Origin: Candidatus Gastranaerophilales bacterium
Lineage (GTDB): Bacteria; Cyanobacteriota; Vampirovibrionia; Gastranaerophilales; Gastranaerophilaceae
Assembly (NCBI GenBank): GCA_017415185.1
Contig: JAFQHZ010000008.1
Span: forward strand, 1-40,024
Reading direction: 5' to 3'
Length of the DNA: 40,024 nt
Shown: one piece after another, positions 9,147-16,268 of the stretch
How positions within the stretch are numbered: position 1 is the first letter of the stretch
Layout of the letters: every line of letters starts with the position of its first letter
The notes under the pieces: model-generated
The model's input: the letters and a program-made list of their open reading frames with translations, nothing else
What the model was told of the DNA's origin: nothing
Databases searched by the model: none
Program-made: the position numbers and the translations under genes

Positions 9147-10277
9147 TTATTGTCCTGGGGGAACTTTTTTGTATAATCCAAAAATGCTTGGTTTGTATGA
9201 ATTTAAATTTTTGTTTGATTCTGCAAGCAATAATCTTAATTTTTTATTTTGGTCTTCTAATTCTTTTGTTCTTTGTTCTAGTTTTTTATTTTGTTGCTCG
9301 ATTTCGCCTAGTTTTTCTGAAGATTTAATATCTCCTGAAAAAATTTGATTAACATGTTTTGCAATTTTTTTCGCCATAGAACGAGCAATCATGTTTAATG
9401 TTCTTTCTGAAATATCAAGTTTAAATTCGTTTCCTTTTGGAGTTAAATCCATATTTTTTTTAGATAACTCAGAAACAACGTATTCTCTTAATTTTTCTTG
9501 TGCTTCAAGAGATTCTGACAATAAACTCATATCATCAAAATCAGAACCTTCCCCGTCTGCTTGTGGAGTTTCTTGATTTTCTTCTGATTCAGGAGTGAAT
9601 TCTTGTCCTGTTGCAAGAATAGCTCCTTCTAAAATGCCCATTTTCTTTTCTTTTTTTATGCCGAAATCGAATTCTGGTTCTGTTGGTGCATTAATATCAT
9701 TTAGAGCTTCTTGTTCTAATAAATTATAGTCAATTTCTTCAAAGTTATTCATTGATTTATTTTGAACTTTATTCATCAAAGGAGTGCCATCTGATAGCGA
9801 AATATTGTTCAAAATATTGTTTGTTTCAGGGTCATTAACGATTTGTTGAGGATAAATTTGTTGTGTACTTTGAATTACCGGTTGTTGAGGCATTTCATAA
9901 GTGTTTTGACTTTGAACGTATATTATTTGCGTTGGTTGAGGTTGTGGTTGAATTTGGATTTGAGGCTGCATTTGCGGTTGAATTTGCATTGGCATAGGCG
10001 CTTGTGGTTGTTGAGCTTGAATTTGTGGTTGTGGTTGAATTAATCTTGGCTCTTCCATTTCTTCTTCTTTAGAATCATCATTTGCAGAATTGAATAATTT
10101 ATCCAAAATTAAATCAAGAGCGTTTTTGTCATAAAATTCGCTGCCTTGCTCGTCTTCAAATATTGCTTCTATTTTCCATTTATCAAAAAAAGTATCCAAA
10201 GTGTATGCGTCAATGAAAAAACCTTTAGATGCTAAATTTTGTAATATTTCATTTTTTGTAAAAACATTTGATGCCAT
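9147..10277 (-). CDS. Gln/Pro-rich hypothetical protein with coiled-coil C-terminus
   Basis: The family is unknown. From the ATG at 10275-10277 the protein has about 376 residues. Residues 1-60 form a compact helical domain (FTKNEILQNLASKGFFIDAY...) reminiscent of a winged helix. Next is a stretch of about 60 residues dominated by Gln, Pro, Met and Ile, then an acidic Asn/Glu-rich middle, and a C-terminal coiled coil (about 310-350). It ends with a short aromatic/basic tail (IFGLYKKVPPGQ). No membrane segment is seen. A longer frame starts at a TTG at 10289, but TTGAGGATAATTATG shows that TTG lies in the ribosome binding site of the ATG, which I therefore choose. It probably leads the operon with the RseP gene 14 bp downstream. 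Polymer-like repeats suggest protein-protein interaction. Confidence 0.8.
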   Translation of the reverse strand: MASNVFTKNEILQNLASKGFFIDAYTLDTFFDKWKIEAIFEDEQGSEFYDKNALDLILDKLFNSANDDSKEEEMEEPRLIQPQPQIQAQQPQAPMPMQIQPQMQPQIQIQPQPQPTQIIYVQSQNTYEMPQQPVIQSTQQIYPQQIVNDPETNNILNNISLSDGTPLMNKVQNKSMNNFEEIDYNLLEQEALNDINAPTEPEFDFGIKKEKKMGILEGAILATGQEFTPESEENQETPQADGEGSDFDDMSLLSESLEAQEKLREYVVSELSKKNMDLTPKGNEFKLDISERTLNMIARSMAKKIAKHVNQIFSGDIKSSEKLGEIEQQNKKLEQRTKELEDQNKKLRLLLAESNKNLNSYKPSIFGLYKKVPPGQ

Positions 10278-10337
10278 AATTATCCTCAAAAGTATTATAC
10301 GAGAAAAGAAAAAGGTTGTCTAACAAAATAAAAAGAA

Positions 10338-10356
10338 GCCTCTTTATTCAAGAGGC
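10338..10356 (-). terminator. intrinsic terminator after the AMIN-like gene
   Basis: Seven-bp stem GCCTCTT / AAGAGGC with a 5-nt loop; on the minus strand it is followed by TTCTTTTTATTTT. It separates the AMIN-like gene from the Gln/Pro-rich gene, implying the latter has its own promoter. Confidence 0.8.
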
Positions 10357-10376
10357 ATTATTGGTTGAGTATTATA

Positions 10377-11585
10377 TTAAATTGTTTGTTTTGCTTTAGT
10401 AATTGAATTTTTTAGCTCGTCTGCCAAATCGCCTCTGCCTGAGCGTTCATAAATTTTTGTTACTGATTCTAAAAAGCGCATATTTTGTTTTGGTTCTTCT
10501 TTTTTTTCTGTTTGAACAAAGTTATTTGTTCTTTTGATATATGGGCTTGTGAATTCGCTTTTTTGTTCCATTTTTGGTCTTGGAGGAATTTGAAAACTAT
10601 TTTTCTTGGTTTGAATATCGCTATTGAATCCTTTATTTATTCTTATTACTTCTTGGTCTTTGTAAGGATTTTGTGTGCTTTTTTGATATTGATTTAGCGC
10701 AAAGCTCTTTTTAACCAAATCAACATCAATTGATTTTGGCTTTTGCAAACCTTGATATTTGTTTTGAATATATTGTTGATATTTGTTGTGAGCTTTTGTT
10801 AATTCGCTTTGCGCTTGTTTTAGTGCTTGTTCTCTTCTTGAAGAAGTAAGTTCTTTGCTTGGAGCTTTAATAGTTGTGCCTAGGCTTCCAATTTGCATAT
10901 TGTTTTCTAAATATTTTGAATTATTCAAACCAATTAATGGTTCTTTATCTTGCGCAACTTTTGATATTAATGATTTTGCAATAATGCTTACAAGAATGAA
11001 TAAAGCAAAGAAAATTAAACTTTTTCCTAAAGGACCATCTTTCAATTCTTCGAGAATAGTTAAGCTTAAATTTTGAAAATCGAAAGAATTATCGTCCCAT
11101 TCTTTTGTTTCGTCAATGTATTCTAAATCGTTATTGTGATATGTTGTCGATTTGTATTCGTTTATAGGGCGATTTATAATAACTTTTTTTGTTGATTCTT
11201 GCGCTGGTTCAAATAATGAATTAACAAAAATTAATTCAGTGTTTTTTGCGTCTTTGCCATTAACGTAAATTCTAACTTTGTTTTTATCAAGTTGTTTAAC
11301 TGTTACATTATCAATGTTTGATACATCATCATAAATTGTTCCCATATTTGGAGCAAGAGTTGAATTTTTTAAATCAAAATAAACGTTTCCGTCGCTATCG
11401 ATGTGGCTTTTGTATTGCACTTGTTGTGAAGAATCGATATTTAATTCGTAAGAATTTGCTTTTTCTCTTGATTTTGAAATTACAACTGATGAAATAACAT
11501 TTTCATAAGCAAATGCTGGTGTTGCAAAAATAACTAATGCGATTGCAATAAAAAACTTTTTTATTTTTAATGAACCGAAATTCAT
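10377..11585 (-). CDS. exported, membrane-anchored AMIN-like protein
   Basis: The 402-residue protein begins with a Sec signal peptide (KIKKFFIAIALVIFATPAFA, cleavage after AFA). Residues about 28-115 look like an AMIN-type beta domain (VISSVVISKS..., DGNVYFDLKNSTL, VRIYVNGK), a module that targets amidases and secretins to peptidoglycan. A hydrophobic helix near 190-210 (LIFFALFILVSIIAKSLI) anchors it. The remaining 190 residues are basic and Gln/Lys-rich with a short coiled coil (REQALKQAQSELTKAHNKYQQY) and would be cytosolic if the topology is as read. It ends with a helix resembling a regulatory tail (LADELKNSITKAKQ). The AMIN assignment is by pattern, not certain. The role may be in cell-envelope or pilus assembly. 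Confidence 0.7.
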   Translation of the reverse strand: MNFGSLKIKKFFIAIALVIFATPAFAYENVISSVVISKSREKANSYELNIDSSQQVQYKSHIDSDGNVYFDLKNSTLAPNMGTIYDDVSNIDNVTVKQLDKNKVRIYVNGKDAKNTELIFVNSLFEPAQESTKKVIINRPINEYKSTTYHNNDLEYIDETKEWDDNSFDFQNLSLTILEELKDGPLGKSLIFFALFILVSIIAKSLISKVAQDKEPLIGLNNSKYLENNMQIGSLGTTIKAPSKELTSSRREQALKQAQSELTKAHNKYQQYIQNKYQGLQKPKSIDVDLVKKSFALNQYQKSTQNPYKDQEVIRINKGFNSDIQTKKNSFQIPPRPKMEQKSEFTSPYIKRTNNFVQTEKKEEPKQNMRFLESVTKIYERSGRGDLADELKNSITKAKQTI

Positions 11586-11697
11586 TTTCTAATACTCTCC
11601 CATAAAACTAATTTATTAAGTCTATAATTAGATAATATTAGTTTTAGTAAATGAGGGCATTAGTCAAAAGATTGCTTTTAAAAATTAATTTCTCAAT

Positions 11698-12171
11698 CTA
11701 AAGATTAATTTTTTTAATTAAATTTGCCATTTCGATTGCGCTTTGCGCACATTGAGCGCCTTTGTTGCCAGCTTTTGTTCCAGCACGTTCAACCGCTTGT
11801 TCAATTGTGTCTGTTGTTAAAACGCCAAATAATACAGGAATATTAGACGACATAGAAACAGAGGCGATTCCTTTTGATAATTCTGCGCAAACATAATCAT
11901 AATGAGAAGTTGAACCTCTGATGATTGCTCCAAGGGTCACAATTGCGGCATATTTTTTTGTTTCTGCTGCAAATTTTGCACTTAGGGGAATTTCAAACGC
12001 TCCTGGGACCCAAATTACATCAATATTTTCTTCTTTTACGTTTAATCTTTTGAAAGTATCAATTGCGCCTTCTAATAATTTAGAGCCAATAAAATCATTA
12101 AATCTTGAAATAACGATACAAAATCTGTCGTTTTCTTGTGCGTATAATTTGCCTTCAAAAGTATTAACCAT
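11698..12171 (-). CDS. ribH: 6,7-dimethyl-8-ribityllumazine synthase
   Basis: RibH catalyses the penultimate riboflavin step, condensing 5-amino-6-ribitylamino-uracil with 3,4-dihydroxy-2-butanone-4-phosphate in the cytosol. The 157-residue length is standard. Signature segments are SRFNDFI (22-28), VPGAFEIP (55-62), [14 protein letters not shown] with catalytic His90, and [23 protein letters not shown] near the C-terminus. The start has a strong Shine-Dalgarno (AAAGGAGAAATTATATG). No other rib gene is present and I see no FMN riboswitch in the short upstream region, so the pathway is scattered in this genome. Assignment is firm. Confidence 0.97.
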   Translation of the reverse strand: MVNTFEGKLYAQENDRFCIVISRFNDFIGSKLLEGAIDTFKRLNVKEENIDVIWVPGAFEIPLSAKFAAETKKYAAIVTLGAIIRGSTSHYDYVCAELSKGIASVSMSSNIPVLFGVLTTDTIEQAVERAGTKAGNKGAQCAQSAIEMANLIKKINL

Positions 12172-12209
12172 ATAATTTCTCCTTTAAAATTAAAATATCA
12201 TGAAAATAT

Positions 12210-12238
12210 TTGGAAATAAAGAGTTTTTGCGCTATTAT
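12210..12238 (+). promoter_or_regulatory. promoter of the lipoprotein gene
   Basis: TTGGAA (12210-12215), exactly 17 bp, TATTAT (12233-12238). It lies inside the longest possible reading frame (from 12200), which argues for a later start. Transcription would begin near 12245, just before the ATG at 12248. Confidence 0.5.
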
Positions 12239-12247
12239 AAATGTAAT

Positions 12248-12916
12248 ATGAAAAGTATGAAAAAAATTAAATCCCTATTATCAACCTTTTTTGTTTTTTG
12301 TTTGGCGTTGCTATTTTCTGGCTGTGCAACATTGTCATATACTGGCGATGATTATACTCAAACAAACCTTCAAACAATTAAAACAACAGAAGATTTAGTT
12401 TTTAACACTTACAAAAAAACAATAGACAATGCAAACATTAGAATAGGAATTTCAAAAACTCCTGTTCCCGAAATTTTGGCTTTGTATGTTCAAGTTGAAA
12501 ATTTGTCTTATGAAACACCTTATGTTTTTAAGGTTGAAGATTTGCATTTATCAAATAATTTTACTCAAATTCAATTTATAACTTCAAATAACTATTTAAA
12601 TATTTATAACAATCAAGAAGCTTCTTCTATGGCAGCAATGGGCGCAATGAGCGCAACATTGACAAATATGACCGGAATGACTGCAAACATGAACGAATTT
12701 AATCAGTCTATGATGCAAAATTCTGCCCAAGAATCCAACAGAAGCGCTTTTTCACATCTTGAAAAAGTTGGCGAACAAATTTCTAAACATTCAATTAAAC
12801 ATTCTTCAACAATTTCTCCAAGGAGAAGTCAATATTTTTATTTCTTCTTTGAAGATTTAGATTCTTTCCCTGTTAATGTTGATTATAGAGGCTTAAAATA
12901 TCAATTTGAATTGTAA
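12248..12916 (+). CDS. putative lipoprotein of unknown function
   Basis: A basic N-terminus (MKSMKKIKSLL) is followed by a hydrophobic core and a lipobox ending in LLFSGC, so the mature protein probably begins with a lipidated Cys. The rest (about 190 residues) is soluble. A beta-rich first half has phrases such as ALYVQVENLSYETPYVF, followed by a Met/Asn/Ala-rich stretch (MAAMGAMSATLTNMTGM) and a His/Ser-rich segment before a final beta strand pair. No family is recognised. The frame is open from 12200, but that start would place 16 extra residues ahead of the signal sequence and would contain the promoter at 12210-12238. ATG 12248 or 12257 is more likely. The stop codon abuts that of mtaB without a spacer. 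Confidence 0.7.
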   Translation: MKSMKKIKSLLSTFFVFCLALLFSGCATLSYTGDDYTQTNLQTIKTTEDLVFNTYKKTIDNANIRIGISKTPVPEILALYVQVENLSYETPYVFKVEDLHLSNNFTQIQFITSNNYLNIYNNQEASSMAAMGAMSATLTNMTGMTANMNEFNQSMMQNSAQESNRSAFSHLEKVGEQISKHSIKHSSTISPRRSQYFYFFFEDLDSFPVNVDYRGLKYQFEL

Positions 12917-14173
12917 TTAATGCAATTCAAAATTTGCAAGATTAATCTCTTTAAGAGAATGTCTTAAATTATCGTTTTCGTTTTTAAAATATATTTTTAT
13001 ATAATTTTTAGTCGTTGCGCTATATTGTCCTGTTTTTGGAGATTTTTTTTCAATTAAAATTTCTTGAGTTGTGTTTTTGTTTTGGTTTAAAAAATCTTCG
13101 TGTAATTTTTTTGATAAATCCATAACAAGCTCGACTCTTTTTGTTTTGATTGAGTCTTGGATTTGGTTTTCCATAAAATATGCAGGGGTTTTTTCACGTT
13201 TTGAATATGGGAAACAATGAATTGAAGAAAGTTTTGCAATTTTTAAATTTTCAAGTGTTTCTTTAAAATCTTCTTCTGTTTCATCAGGGAAACCAACTAT
13301 AATATCGCAACCTAGATATGGAAGATTGAATTTATTATGTAATTTTTTAATAACTTCCAATGATTGAGCTGTGCTATATTTTCGATTCATGTTTTTAAGC
13401 GTTTTATCGCACATTGATTGCAAGGACAAATGAAAATGAGGACAAAATTTTTCTGATTTTGATAAAAAATCAATTATTTCATCGTCAAGTTCGTTGATAT
13501 ACAAAGAGCCGAGTCGATAACGAGGAATTGTCGTTTTTTCAATTTCTTTCAATAAGTCAATTAAAGACAAATTCCACTCTTTCCCCCATTGACCTATGTG
13601 AATTCCTGTTAAAACAATTTCTTTAATACCTTTTTTTGTTATTAAATTAATTTGTTTAATTATGTTTTCAATCGTATTAGAGCGAGAATTCCCTCTTGCA
13701 TAAGGGATAATGCAATATGCACAACGGTTATTGCAGCCGTCTTGAATTTTTATTGAAACTCGGGTTGTATTAGGATTAATTAAAAATTTTCCTTCAAAAT
13801 TTGTTTGTTTGAAAATGTCGTCAACAAAAAAACCTGTTTTATCAATATATTTTTCAATAAATATTTTTTCGCTATTTCCTAAAACCAAGTCTATATTTGA
13901 ATAATCAAAATTTTCATGTTGTTTATAAGTTTGAGCAACGCATCCGCACAAAATGGTTTTTATTTTTGGATTTATTTTTTTTGCATGATTTAAAAGATAA
14001 TTAACTTGCGAATCAGTATGCGAAGTCACTGTGCAAGAGTTTAAGATATAAATATCCGCACTTTTAATATCGTCAATTGGTGAATAGCCGATATTGATTA
14101 ATTCATTTTCGATTATTTGTCCTTCGAGCTGGTTTTGTTTACAACCAAGGGATTTTAAACAAAAAGTTTTCAT
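12917..14173 (-). CDS. mtaB: tRNA-t6A37 methylthiotransferase (MtaB)
   Basis: This radical-SAM enzyme converts t6A at position 37 of ANN-decoding tRNAs to ms2t6A. The N-terminal UPF0004 domain carries the auxiliary cluster cysteines (C11 in LGCKQNQ, C47 in NSCTVT, and C76/C78 in CGCVAQ). The radical-SAM motif CNNRCAYC holds C147, C151 and C154, followed by IPYARG. A TRAM-like C-terminal segment (about 360-418) completes the normal length of 418. The LGCKQN start and GNSRS after the cluster fit MtaB better than MiaB or RimO. Upstream, a TAGAAT -10 box preceded by TG ends 6 nt before the ATG with no Shine-Dalgarno, so the mRNA looks leaderless. Confidence 0.92.
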   Translation of the reverse strand: MKTFCLKSLGCKQNQLEGQIIENELINIGYSPIDDIKSADIYILNSCTVTSHTDSQVNYLLNHAKKINPKIKTILCGCVAQTYKQHENFDYSNIDLVLGNSEKIFIEKYIDKTGFFVDDIFKQTNFEGKFLINPNTTRVSIKIQDGCNNRCAYCIIPYARGNSRSNTIENIIKQINLITKKGIKEIVLTGIHIGQWGKEWNLSLIDLLKEIEKTTIPRYRLGSLYINELDDEIIDFLSKSEKFCPHFHLSLQSMCDKTLKNMNRKYSTAQSLEVIKKLHNKFNLPYLGCDIIVGFPDETEEDFKETLENLKIAKLSSIHCFPYSKREKTPAYFMENQIQDSIKTKRVELVMDLSKKLHEDFLNQNKNTTQEILIEKKSPKTGQYSATTKNYIKIYFKNENDNLRHSLKEINLANFELH

Positions 14174-14287
14174 AAAATTATTCTAACATGGAAAATATAT
14201 TAAAATTTGTAACAAAAGGATATAAAACCCTAAATTTCATTTAATATTTGCCGATAAATTTATTAAGCAGAAAGGTGTGCATAAGTT

Positions 14288-14608
14288 ATGGAACATGGGA
14301 AAATGGTATTTGATGAAGCTAAACTAGCATCTATGCTAAGACAGGAGATTTTGAGCAATTCTCAAAATTTAGTTGAAGCATCACCAAAACAAAAAGATTT
14401 ATCTGGCTTTGAATATGTTTCAGTTCAACAACAACCATATATTTCTCCTATTATGACAATGAATGAGGATGAAATATTGGCATTTGTTGAAGAATTCGAC
14501 GTAAACGAGCTTGCAACTTTATCAGTTGCAGAGTTAAATCGAATTGGAGAAGTTTTAGGCGTTGACCCTAATGAAGTAAATTTGGCTGAATTATTTAACG
14601 AACAATAA
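14288..14608 (+). CDS. small acidic hypothetical protein
   Basis: This 106-residue acidic protein belongs to no family I recognise. It begins with a short helix (FDEAKLASMLRQEIL), then a Ser/Gln-rich linker. The C-terminal 45 residues form an acidic helical pair (MNEDEILAFVEEFDVNELATLSVAELNRIGEVLGVDPNEVNLAELF) that may be an interaction domain. There is no signal peptide or Cys. AGAAAGGTG sits about 10 nt upstream of the ATG. The last 14 bp overlap the convergent glyoxalase-like gene. Confidence 0.65.
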   Translation: MEHGKMVFDEAKLASMLRQEILSNSQNLVEASPKQKDLSGFEYVSVQQQPYISPIMTMNEDEILAFVEEFDVNELATLSVAELNRIGEVLGVDPNEVNLAELFNEQ

Positions 14609-14981
14609 CTTTTTCGATTAATTCAATTTCATTATTATCAGGATCAAGCAAGAAAGCAATTCTTGTCTTGATTTCTGGCATATAAAATGGCTCAATTTCC
14701 CATTTGTAGCCCATTTTTTCCATTTTTTCATTAATTTCGTCTAAATTATCACACTCAAAAGCGAAATGCCCAAAAGCTCTTCCATTTGAATAGCCTTCTT
14801 GCGGAATTTCGTCATTAATTGTAAGTTCGATTTGTGTGTTTGTGTTTTCATCAACTAAATATTGCAAAAAGCAATCTTCGAGACGAATTCTTTCGCCTTT
14901 TTTAAAGCCCAAAAATTCGCAATAAAAACGAATCGATTTTTCTTCGTTTTTAACTCTTATCATTGAATGTAAAAATTTCAT
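14595..14981 (-). CDS. glyoxalase/VOC superfamily protein (lactoylglutathione lyase-like)
   Basis: The 128-residue length and the two beta-alpha-beta-beta-beta repeats match glyoxalase I. All four metal ligands are in the expected places: H5 (FLHSMIRV), E52 (QIELT), H72 (GHFAFE) and E120 (EIELIE), as in the Ni-type GloA enzyme. GloA isomerises the methylglyoxal-thiol hemithioacetal in the cytosol. Whether this organism uses glutathione is unknown, so the thiol partner and substrate are uncertain. A good Shine-Dalgarno (AAGGGGTAATTATG) supports the start. Confidence 0.85.
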   Translation of the reverse strand: MKFLHSMIRVKNEEKSIRFYCEFLGFKKGERIRLEDCFLQYLVDENTNTQIELTINDEIPQEGYSNGRAFGHFAFECDNLDEINEKMEKMGYKWEIEPFYMPEIKTRIAFLLDPDNNEIELIEKVIVR

Positions 14982-15018
14982 AATTACCCCTTTTTATGTT
15001 TATTTTAACATAGTCTGG

Positions 15019-15046
15019 TTGAAAAAATGAAATTGTAGGGTATAAT
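15019..15046 (+). promoter_or_regulatory. strong plus-strand promoter facing the small hydrophobic ORF
   Basis: TTGAAA (15019-15024), 16 bp, perfect TATAAT (15041-15046). No protein gene follows on the plus strand; transcription from about 15053 would run antisense to the 3' end of the small peptide mRNA. Confidence 0.65.
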
Positions 15047-15052
15047 ATAAAT

Positions 15053-15096
15053 ATAGGGAAAAGGCTCAAAGAGCCACTAACTCTTCGAGTTTTTCT
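15053..15096 (+). ncRNA. candidate antisense RNA (putative type I antitoxin)
   Basis: A short RNA predicted from the promoter at 15019-15046 would contain two hairpins: GGCTC-aaa-GAGCC (15063-15075) and AACTC-ttc-GAGTT (15079-15091). The second is followed by T-rich sequence that would end it near 15096. It would be fully complementary to the 3' untranslated part of the opposing 25-codon mRNA. This is a prediction from sequence architecture only. Confidence 0.45.
15063..15091 (-). terminator. shared bidirectional terminator between peptide mRNA and antisense RNA
   Basis: Two adjacent small hairpins. On the minus strand the last one (GGCTC-TTT-GAGCC) runs into TTTT and ends the peptide mRNA. 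On the plus strand the other (AACTC/GAGTT) runs into TTTTTC and ends the antisense transcript. Both RNAs would carry complementary loops. Confidence 0.6.
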
Positions 15097-15103
15097 TAAT
15101 TTT

Positions 15104-15181
15104 CTATTTAGCAAGGATTAAAAGCGCTATGATTATCAACAAGATAAGCCATAGTGCTTTTTCAGTTACAATGAACTTCAC
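15104..15181 (-). CDS. 25-residue hydrophobic membrane peptide, putative type I toxin
   Basis: The GTG start (15179-15181) is preceded by AAAGGAGGTG, the strongest Shine-Dalgarno in the window, 10 nt away. The product has a short charged N-terminus (MKFIVTEK), one uninterrupted hydrophobic helix of about 16 residues (ALWLILLIIIALLILA) and a final Lys. That is the make-up of Fst, TisB and Ibs-type toxins, which insert in the inner membrane. The Shine-Dalgarno can be buried by upstream sequence (15228-15239), and an opposing promoter gives an antisense RNA to the 3' end; both are hallmarks of type I toxin mRNAs. The ORF lies about 80 bp downstream of the small HTH gene on the same strand and may be transcribed with it. 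I know of no homologous family, so toxicity is inference. Confidence 0.6.
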   Translation of the reverse strand: MKFIVTEKALWLILLIIIALLILAK

Positions 15182-15191
15182 TTGCTTTTCA

Positions 15192-15239
15192 CCTCCTTTC
15201 CTGTCTTTTCTTCTTAACAAGTCTGTGCAGGGGGAGGAG
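15192..15239 (-). promoter_or_regulatory. 5' UTR stem able to sequester the peptide's Shine-Dalgarno
   Basis: On the minus-strand RNA the CCTCC/CCTG blocks (complement of 15228-15239) can pair with CAGG and GGAGG (complement of 15192-15203). That gives a 5-bp plus 4-bp stem with a small internal loop that would occlude the ribosome binding site. Confidence 0.5.
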
Positions 15240-15258
15240 TAAATAGGTTAGTTTACCC

Positions 15259-15468
15259 TTAATCTTTATTTTTTATAATAATTTCCATATTTAGAGCTTG
15301 TGCAATTAATTTCATTTCCGTATATCTAATAGTGTTTGCTCTAAGTTTTTTGGATAAAGTATCAAGAGAATATTTTTTATCAGAGTTGTTTGATAAGTAT
15401 TCTGCGAGATATGTAAGTGTAGTGCCTTTTTGAGCCACTAACATTTTTACTTCATTTATAGTGTTCAT
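15259..15468 (-). CDS. small HTH (Cro/CI-like) DNA-binding protein
   Basis: The 69-residue protein is little more than one helix-turn-helix domain. It has TLTYLAEYLSNNSDKKYSLDTLSKKLRANTIRYTEMKLIAQALNMEI, with the recognition helix around SLDTLSKKLRAN, as in compact XRE-like regulators common in gut bacteria. A perfect TATAAT (minus strand, 15482-15477) lies 8 nt before the ATG with no Shine-Dalgarno, so the mRNA is probably leaderless. The AACTTCTA repeats at 15507-15567 flank this promoter and the divergent one, pointing to autoregulation. The 25-codon hydrophobic peptide ORF follows on the same strand. Regulation of that peptide or of the divergent gene is inference. Confidence 0.75.
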   Translation of the reverse strand: MNTINEVKMLVAQKGTTLTYLAEYLSNNSDKKYSLDTLSKKLRANTIRYTEMKLIAQALNMEIIIKNKD

Positions 15469-15506
15469 AATCTAATATTATAATTTATTGTCGATAATTA
15501 GAGTTA

Positions 15507-15567
15507 AACTTCTATAAATATTTTGCAATTGTAGAAGTTATCTGCTAGTATTAGAATATAACTTCTA
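15507..15567. promoter_or_regulatory. divergent promoter with three AACTTCTA operator-like sites
   Basis: AACTTCTA occurs at 15507-15514 and 15560-15567, and inverted (TAGAAGTT) at 15532-15539. The first abuts the -35 region of the HTH gene. A plus-strand promoter TTGCAA (15523-15528), 17 bp, TAGTAT (15546-15551) for the 78-residue gene lies between and across them. Binding by the adjacent HTH protein is the natural hypothesis. Confidence 0.6.
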
Positions 15568-15586
15568 GTAATACAAAGGAAAGAAT

Positions 15587-15823
15587 ATGATTGAAAATTT
15601 ATTATCTGAATTAATAAGACCAATAAAAACAATAAAACTATTAAATATTTTTTTGGAAGAAATAGTTGAAGAAGAAGTTATGTGTGATGTTAGCAAAAAT
15701 CAATATGATAAAAATGAAAGCATATTAGCAATTAATTATGCTATTAAACTTGTGAATAAGGATGTTTTGAAATTAAGAGAAAGATATTATAAACTAATGT
15801 GCAAGGAAAAATTTGGTAAATAA
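15587..15823 (+). CDS. small hypothetical protein divergent from the HTH gene
   Basis: The 78-residue, highly helical protein has many Glu, Lys, Ile and Leu residues and two Cys. A run of acidic residues (EEIVEEEVMCDVSKNQYDKNES) separates two helices. No domain, membrane segment or signal peptide is visible. It has a Shine-Dalgarno (AAAGGAAAGAATATG) and a promoter embedded in the AACTTCTA operator array, so it is probably controlled by the divergent HTH protein. Its stop codon lies within the following terminator. Function unknown. Confidence 0.65.
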   Translation: MIENLLSELIRPIKTIKLLNIFLEEIVEEEVMCDVSKNQYDKNESILAINYAIKLVNKDVLKLRERYYKLMCKEKFGK

Positions 15824-15847
15824 AAAGTGGGTATATACCCACTTTTT
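15822..15847. terminator. perfect palindromic bidirectional terminator
   Basis: A 26-nt perfect palindrome (AAAAAGTGGG core, mirrored) overlaps the stop codons of both convergent genes. A-runs and T-runs flank it on both strands, so it can end transcription from either side. Confidence 0.9.
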
Positions 15848-16214
15848 ATTTTTTATCGATTACATGAATCAAATGCCAGCCAAATTGTGTTTGAATAGGT
15901 TCGGTCACTGTTCCAACAGGTTCATTAAATGATGGAACTTCAAATTCTTTAACCATCATTCCACGACCAAAATAACCTAAATCTCCCCCTCTTGCGCCTG
16001 ATGGGCATTGTGAATATTGCGCTGCTGCGTCTTCAAATTTCATTTCGCCTGCAACAATTTTTTCTCTTAATTTTGCTGCTTCGTCTTGGGTTTTAACCAA
16101 AATATGTGCAGCACGAACTTGTGTGAAATTTTCGCTCATAGTTGCTCCTAACTTTAAATTTCCAATAAAAATTACGCCTAAAATCAATACAAAAAGTACT
16201 AAAATTTTTTTCAT
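15846..16214 (-). CDS. exported PpiC-type (parvulin) peptidyl-prolyl isomerase
   Basis: An N-terminal hydrophobic segment (ILVLFVLILGVIFIGNL) serves as signal sequence or anchor. It is followed by one parvulin domain of about 92 residues: VRAAHILVKTQDEAAKL, FEDAAAQYSQCPSGARGGDLGYFGRGMMVKEFE, VGTVTEPIQTQFGWHLIHV. These include the two conserved active-site histidines and the GGDLGYF loop. It is far shorter than SurA or PrsA because the chaperone region is missing, so it resembles a stand-alone PpiC. It probably speeds proline isomerisation of exported proteins. Gene start ATG 16212-16214 with a GAGG-like site (TTAGAGGAGATAAAAATG). Confidence 0.92.
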   Translation of the reverse strand: MKKILVLFVLILGVIFIGNLKLGATMSENFTQVRAAHILVKTQDEAAKLREKIVAGEMKFEDAAAQYSQCPSGARGGDLGYFGRGMMVKEFEVPSFNEPVGTVTEPIQTQFGWHLIHVIDKK

Positions 16215-16232
16215 TTTTATCTCCTCTAACCC

Positions 16233-16261
16233 TTAAATTTTATCATAAAACATGTTATAAT
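16233..16261 (+). promoter_or_regulatory. promoter of the 6S RNA
   Basis: Perfect TATAAT (16256-16261), 17-bp spacer and a poor TTAAAT -35 (16233-16238). The predicted start (16268-16269) coincides with the first paired base of the RNA closing stem. Confidence 0.65.
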
Positions 16262-16268
16262 GTAATTA

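Noticed and set aside
9843-10043. 66-codon plus-strand ORF rich in Leu, Arg and Trp opposite the Gln/Pro-rich gene
   Set aside because: It is an artefact of translating the reverse strand of CAA/CCA repeats.
15129-15242. 37-codon plus-strand ORF across the hydrophobic peptide locus
   Set aside because: It is antisense to the 25-codon frame. Its AAGGA is about 12 nt away, and the minus-strand peptide has a far better ribosome binding site and a coherent hydrophobic helix.
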